Assembly (NCBI GenBank): GCA_019689695.1
Contig: JADGHA010000172.1
Location: 1-8,005 of the forward strand
DNA length: 8,005 nt
Direction of reading: 5' to 3'
Source of the DNA: Micromonosporaceae bacterium
GTDB lineage: Bacteria; Actinomycetota; Actinomycetes; Mycobacteriales; Micromonosporaceae
Shown: positions 5,665 to 8,005 of the stretch, one piece after another
Layout: each line of letters starts with the position of its first letter
Position numbering within the stretch: the stretch's first letter is position 1
Made by a program: the position numbers and the translations under genes
The notes under the pieces: model-generated
The model's input: only the letters and a program-made list of their open reading frames with translations
The model's database searches: none
Told to the model about the DNA's origin: nothing

Positions 5665-7599
5665 ATGCTGACCGTCACGACGCTGCGGATCCCGTACGCG
5701 CCGATCGGCGACGAGGACCCGCTGCCCGTCGTCGGCCGCATGCTGGAGCCGGCGTACGAGCTGGCGGACGATGTGCCCGAGCCGATCCGCAGCGGCGCCT
5801 CCTTCGGCCGCCCGCGGTCGTTGTTCCCGTACCTGATGCAGAACCGCTACGGCCGGCAGCGGCGGCTGGCCGACCTGCGCTGTGTCGTGCTGGAGAACGA
5901 GCACCTGCGCGCCCGGTTCCTGCCCGAGCTCGGCGGGCGGATGTGGTCGCTGGTCGACCTGGCGACCGGGCGTGAGCTGCTCTACTCCAACCGCGCCGTG
6001 CAGCCGGCGAACCTCGCGCTGCGCAACGCGTGGTTCGCCGGTGGCGTGGAATGGAACATCGGGACGCGAGGCCACTCGCCGCACACCGCGAGCCCGCTGC
6101 ACACCGGCTACCTGACCGCGCGCGACGGCACGCCGGTGCTGCGGATGTGGGAGTTCGAGCGGCTCCGGGGCGTGGTCTACCAGGTTGACGCCTGGCTACC
6201 GCCCCGGTCTCGGGCGCTCTACGTGCACGTGCGGATCCGCAACCCCAACGCGCACGCTGTTCCGATGTACTGGTGGTCGAACACGGCCGTGCCCGAGCGG
6301 GACGACGTACGGGTGCTCGTGCCGGCAAACCGGGCGTACGCGACGTCCTACGACGGCACGGTGCGGGTCGTCGACATCCCGGGACCCGCCTCGGGCGACC
6401 GCACCTGGCCGGCCCGCAGTCCCCACTCAGCGGACCACTTCTTCGACCTGGCGGGGTCCGGGCGGCCGTGGATCGCCGCAGTGGACGGTTCCGGTCGCGG
6501 CCTGGGCCAGACCTCGACCCGGCGGCTGGTGGGCCGCAAGCTGTTCTGCTGGGGTGCCGGGCGGGGCGGCCGACGCTGGCAGGAGTGGCTTTCGCCGGAG
6601 GGCGGGCGGTACCTGGAGATCCAGGCCGGGCTCGCCGCCACCCAGTACGAGCACGTCCTGATGCCTGCCGGCGCGACCTGGTCGTGGGTGGAGGCGTACG
6701 GCCCGATCGAGGCCACTGCCGCGATCTGCCATGGCGCGGACTGGGCGGCGGCGACAGCTCACGTGCAGGCGCGCATCCAGGCGCTCGCGTCAGACGACGA
6801 GCTGAGCGACCAGATGGCGAGGGCCACCGCGTTCGCCGATCAGGCTCCCGAGGAGATGGTGTGCGCGGGCAGCGGGTGGGGAGCCCTGGAGCGCGAGGTG
6901 CGGCAACGGGTCGGTGCGGCCTGGCTCGACGAGACCGGCACCCCGTTCCCGGCCGGCACCATGGGCCCACAGCAGGAGGTCTGGCGGGACCTGCTCCGCG
7001 ACGGCGCCGGCACCGTGCTGGCGGACGCCGACCCGCGGGTGCCGCCGAGCTCCTATGTGGCCGGTGAGGTGTGGGACGCGCTCCTGGCCGGCGCCAAGCC
7101 GTCCTGGGCCAGGGACTACCACCTGGCGGTACGCGCCCACGCCGCCGGCGACCTGGCCACGGCTCGCCGGCACTACCGCGCCTCGCTCGACCGCCAGCGC
7201 TCGGCGTGGGCGCTGCGCGGCCTGGCCCTGGTCGCCGCGGAACAGAATGACCATGGCACGGCCCGCGACCTGCTCCGCACCGCCGTGGACATCGCGCCGG
7301 CGCAGCTGAGCCTGCGGTACGAGGCGGTGGGCGCGGCGCTGCAGGCGGGTGACGCGGCGGCGGCGCTGGACCTGGTCGACTCGGCGCCACCGAGCCAGTC
7401 GGGGCAGGGCCGGCTCCCCCTGCTGGAGGTGCAGGCCGCACTCGCCGCCGGCGACACCGCCCGCGCAGCCCGCCTGCTGGACGGCGGCATCGAGGTGCCC
7501 GACGTGCGCGAGGGCGAGATTTCCCTGGCCGCCCTCTGGCAGCGCGCCCACCCCGGTCGCCCGGTCCCGGCGGCGTACGACTTCCGCATGCGCGGCTGA
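5665..7599 (+). CDS. DUF5107 protein with C-terminal TPR-like repeats
   Basis: A 644-residue protein without signal peptide, so probably cytoplasmic. The N-terminal part (about 1-350) is the DUF5107 domain, a beta-sandwich-like region recalling galactose mutarotase: MLTVTTLRIPYAPIGDEDPLPVVG at the start, LGGRMWSLVDLATGRELLY (from 89), WFAGGVEWNIG (123-133), then VHVRIRNPNAHAVPMYWWSN. Residues about 482-610 show alternating Ala/Leu-rich helix pairs such as AVRAHAAGDLATARRHYRAS and ALVAAEQNDHGTARDLLRTA, typical of three to four TPRs. Proteins of this kind accompany sugar-uptake and glycan-breakdown genes in actinobacteria; the activity is not established. Length is shorter than the roughly 1000-residue versions also known. 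It follows the EEP gene by 42 bp in the same frame. No Shine-Dalgarno site is visible ahead of this ATG, and no other start lies between it and the EEP stop, so translation may be weak or reinitiating. Confidence 0.88.
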   Translation: MLTVTTLRIPYAPIGDEDPLPVVGRMLEPAYELADDVPEPIRSGASFGRPRSLFPYLMQNRYGRQRRLADLRCVVLENEHLRARFLPELGGRMWSLVDLATGRELLYSNRAVQPANLALRNAWFAGGVEWNIGTRGHSPHTASPLHTGYLTARDGTPVLRMWEFERLRGVVYQVDAWLPPRSRALYVHVRIRNPNAHAVPMYWWSNTAVPERDDVRVLVPANRAYATSYDGTVRVVDIPGPASGDRTWPARSPHSADHFFDLAGSGRPWIAAVDGSGRGLGQTSTRRLVGRKLFCWGAGRGGRRWQEWLSPEGGRYLEIQAGLAATQYEHVLMPAGATWSWVEAYGPIEATAAICHGADWAAATAHVQARIQALASDDELSDQMARATAFADQAPEEMVCAGSGWGALEREVRQRVGAAWLDETGTPFPAGTMGPQQEVWRDLLRDGAGTVLADADPRVPPSSYVAGEVWDALLAGAKPSWARDYHLAVRAHAAGDLATARRHYRASLDRQRSAWALRGLALVAAEQNDHGTARDLLRTAVDIAPAQLSLRYEAVGAALQAGDAAAALDLVDSAPPSQSGQGRLPLLEVQAALAAGDTARAARLLDGGIEVPDVREGEISLAALWQRAHPGRPVPAAYDFRMRG

Positions 7600-7615
7600 A
7601 CGCCCGCTGGGCGTT
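7599..7615 (+). terminator. Short hairpin overlapping the DUF5107 stop codon
   Basis: AACGCCC (7599-7605) pairs with GGGCGTT (7609-7615) across a GCT loop, starting at the last base of the TGA. Its position suits termination of the GH3-EEP-DUF5107 operon. The stem is only 7 bp and has no T-run. Confidence 0.5.
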
Positions 7616-7762
7616 ATCCGAACGTGCGTTCCATGCATCGTGCACTGTCATCAAACCGTCACAGTTCCGCGGGAACACCGCCACATCCGGCTCGGACTCT
7701 GTGCAGGGGTGCGGCGCACGGAGGCGACATCAGTGCCACCCCAGGGCATCACTTACCGAGCA

Positions 7763-7791
7763 CCCTGCGCGGTAGGGATCGCCGCGCGGGG
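7763..7791. other. Hairpin 1 of the right-end region
   Basis: CCCTGCGCGG (7763-7772) pairs with CCGCGCGGGG (7782-7791) over ten positions with one T-G pair, and a 9-nt loop. It is GC-rich with no T-run. Confidence 0.45.
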
Positions 7792-7805
7792 ATGTCTTGG
7801 GCGAC

Positions 7806-7846
7806 CGCCGTCCGCCGCATCCCGCCCGGGTCCGTGGCGGACGGCG
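7806..7846. repeat. Hairpin 2 of the right-end region, 11-bp perfect arms
   Basis: CGCCGTCCGCC (7806-7816) and GGCGGACGGCG (7836-7846) are exact reverse complements. The 19-nt spacer contains the small palindrome CCCGGG. The element begins 14 bp after hairpin 1. Confidence 0.55.
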
Positions 7847-7933
7847 CCCTCCCCCCGGCGCTTCCCCTGTGGCGCCTTCCTCCCGGACACGCGGCCCGCG
7901 TTCGCTCCCGGCACCGGGCTGCGTCGGCCGAGC

Positions 7934-7970
7934 CGCCGTGCGCGGGCGCGGTACGTGCCCGCGCACGGCG
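7934..7970. terminator. Hairpin 3, very strong stem-loop, possible bidirectional terminator
   Basis: CGCCGTGCGCGGGC (7934-7947) pairs perfectly with GCCCGCGCACGGCG (7957-7970). The stem extends inward by a G-U pair and two G-C pairs, leaving the loop GTA: 17 pairs in all. This is the strongest stem in the window. It lacks a T-run but would be symmetrical for both strands. It may mark the end of a transcript entering from either side, or belong to a structured RNA. Confidence 0.55.
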
Positions 7971-8005
7971 ACTTCGGTCGGGCCGCGCGCGGGTGGAGGA
8001 ACCGT

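Larger units (their letters stand above)
7616..8005. other. Hairpin-rich region without a convincing gene
   Basis: No frame shows a recognisable domain. A plus-strand frame from GTG 7733 (GGAGG at 7720-7724) stays open to the edge for 91 codons. Its product is Arg/Pro/Ala-rich with no motif, and its early codons lack the strong third-position G/C of the neighbours, so it is probably chance; a gene start cannot be fully excluded. Small symmetric elements occur at 7620-7631 (GAACG-2-CGTTC) and 7664-7676 (GTTCC-3-GGAAC). Three larger hairpins are listed separately. No tRNA, rRNA or tmRNA is recognised. Confidence 0.5.

Noticed and set aside
2968..6102. Minus-strand 1044-codon open frame
   Set aside because: It lies opposite the GH3, EEP and DUF5107 genes, which have clear motifs. 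Its product is Arg/Val/Gly-rich with no domain; it is an antisense shadow of GC-rich codons.
5675..7684. Minus-strand 669-codon open frame
   Set aside because: It is opposite the DUF5107 gene and its product is an Arg/Pro/Ala-rich low-complexity sequence.
7730..7966. Minus-strand 78-codon open frame near the right end
   Set aside because: It starts inside the 14-bp hairpin, has Arg/Pro/Gly-rich composition, and no ribosome site or motif supports it.

Overview
The window comes from a high-GC Gram-positive bacterium, most likely an actinobacterium. The evidence is the very high G+C with strong G/C bias at codon third positions, a mycosin-like subtilase, a SufR-like cysteine-containing winged-helix regulator, several GTG-compatible starts and Sec-type secreted enzymes. 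The genus cannot be fixed from the sequence; a Micromonospora/Actinoplanes-like relative is a guess.

Left part, minus strand (1-1431). A truncated S8 serine peptidase with a signal peptide runs off the left edge; its catalytic Asp and His are visible. Upstream of it is a 235-bp gap with a perfect 30-bp palindrome. Next comes a COG2345/SufR-like transcriptional regulator with an N-terminal winged helix and four cysteines near the C-terminus.

Centre-left, plus strand (1432-2870). Divergent from the regulator are a small four-helix DoxX-like membrane protein and a secreted protein with a His-rich segment followed by a helical-bundle domain. A sigma70-like promoter (TTGACG-17-TAACGT) and a perfect inverted repeat over its -10 box lie in the shared intergenic region. 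The regulator probably controls this pair, and may control itself. The cassette ends at an 11-bp GC-rich stem-loop. A cysteine-based sensor, a membrane protein and a His-rich exported protein together suggest metal or redox stress handling; this is inference.

Centre-right, plus strand (2853-7615). A second promoter/operator region contains a perfect 13-bp-arm inverted repeat. It precedes a secreted GH3 beta-N-acetylhexosaminidase (NagZ type), a tightly coupled secreted endonuclease/exonuclease/phosphatase-fold hydrolase, and, 42 bp later, a cytoplasmic DUF5107 protein with C-terminal TPR-like repeats. This looks like one glycan-related operon: two exported hydrolases plus an intracellular carbohydrate-associated protein.

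Right end (7616-8005). About 390 bp has no convincing gene but holds three strong hairpins, the largest with a 14-bp perfect stem (17 bp with a G-U pair). It could be a terminator region, a structured leader or an unrecognised RNA.
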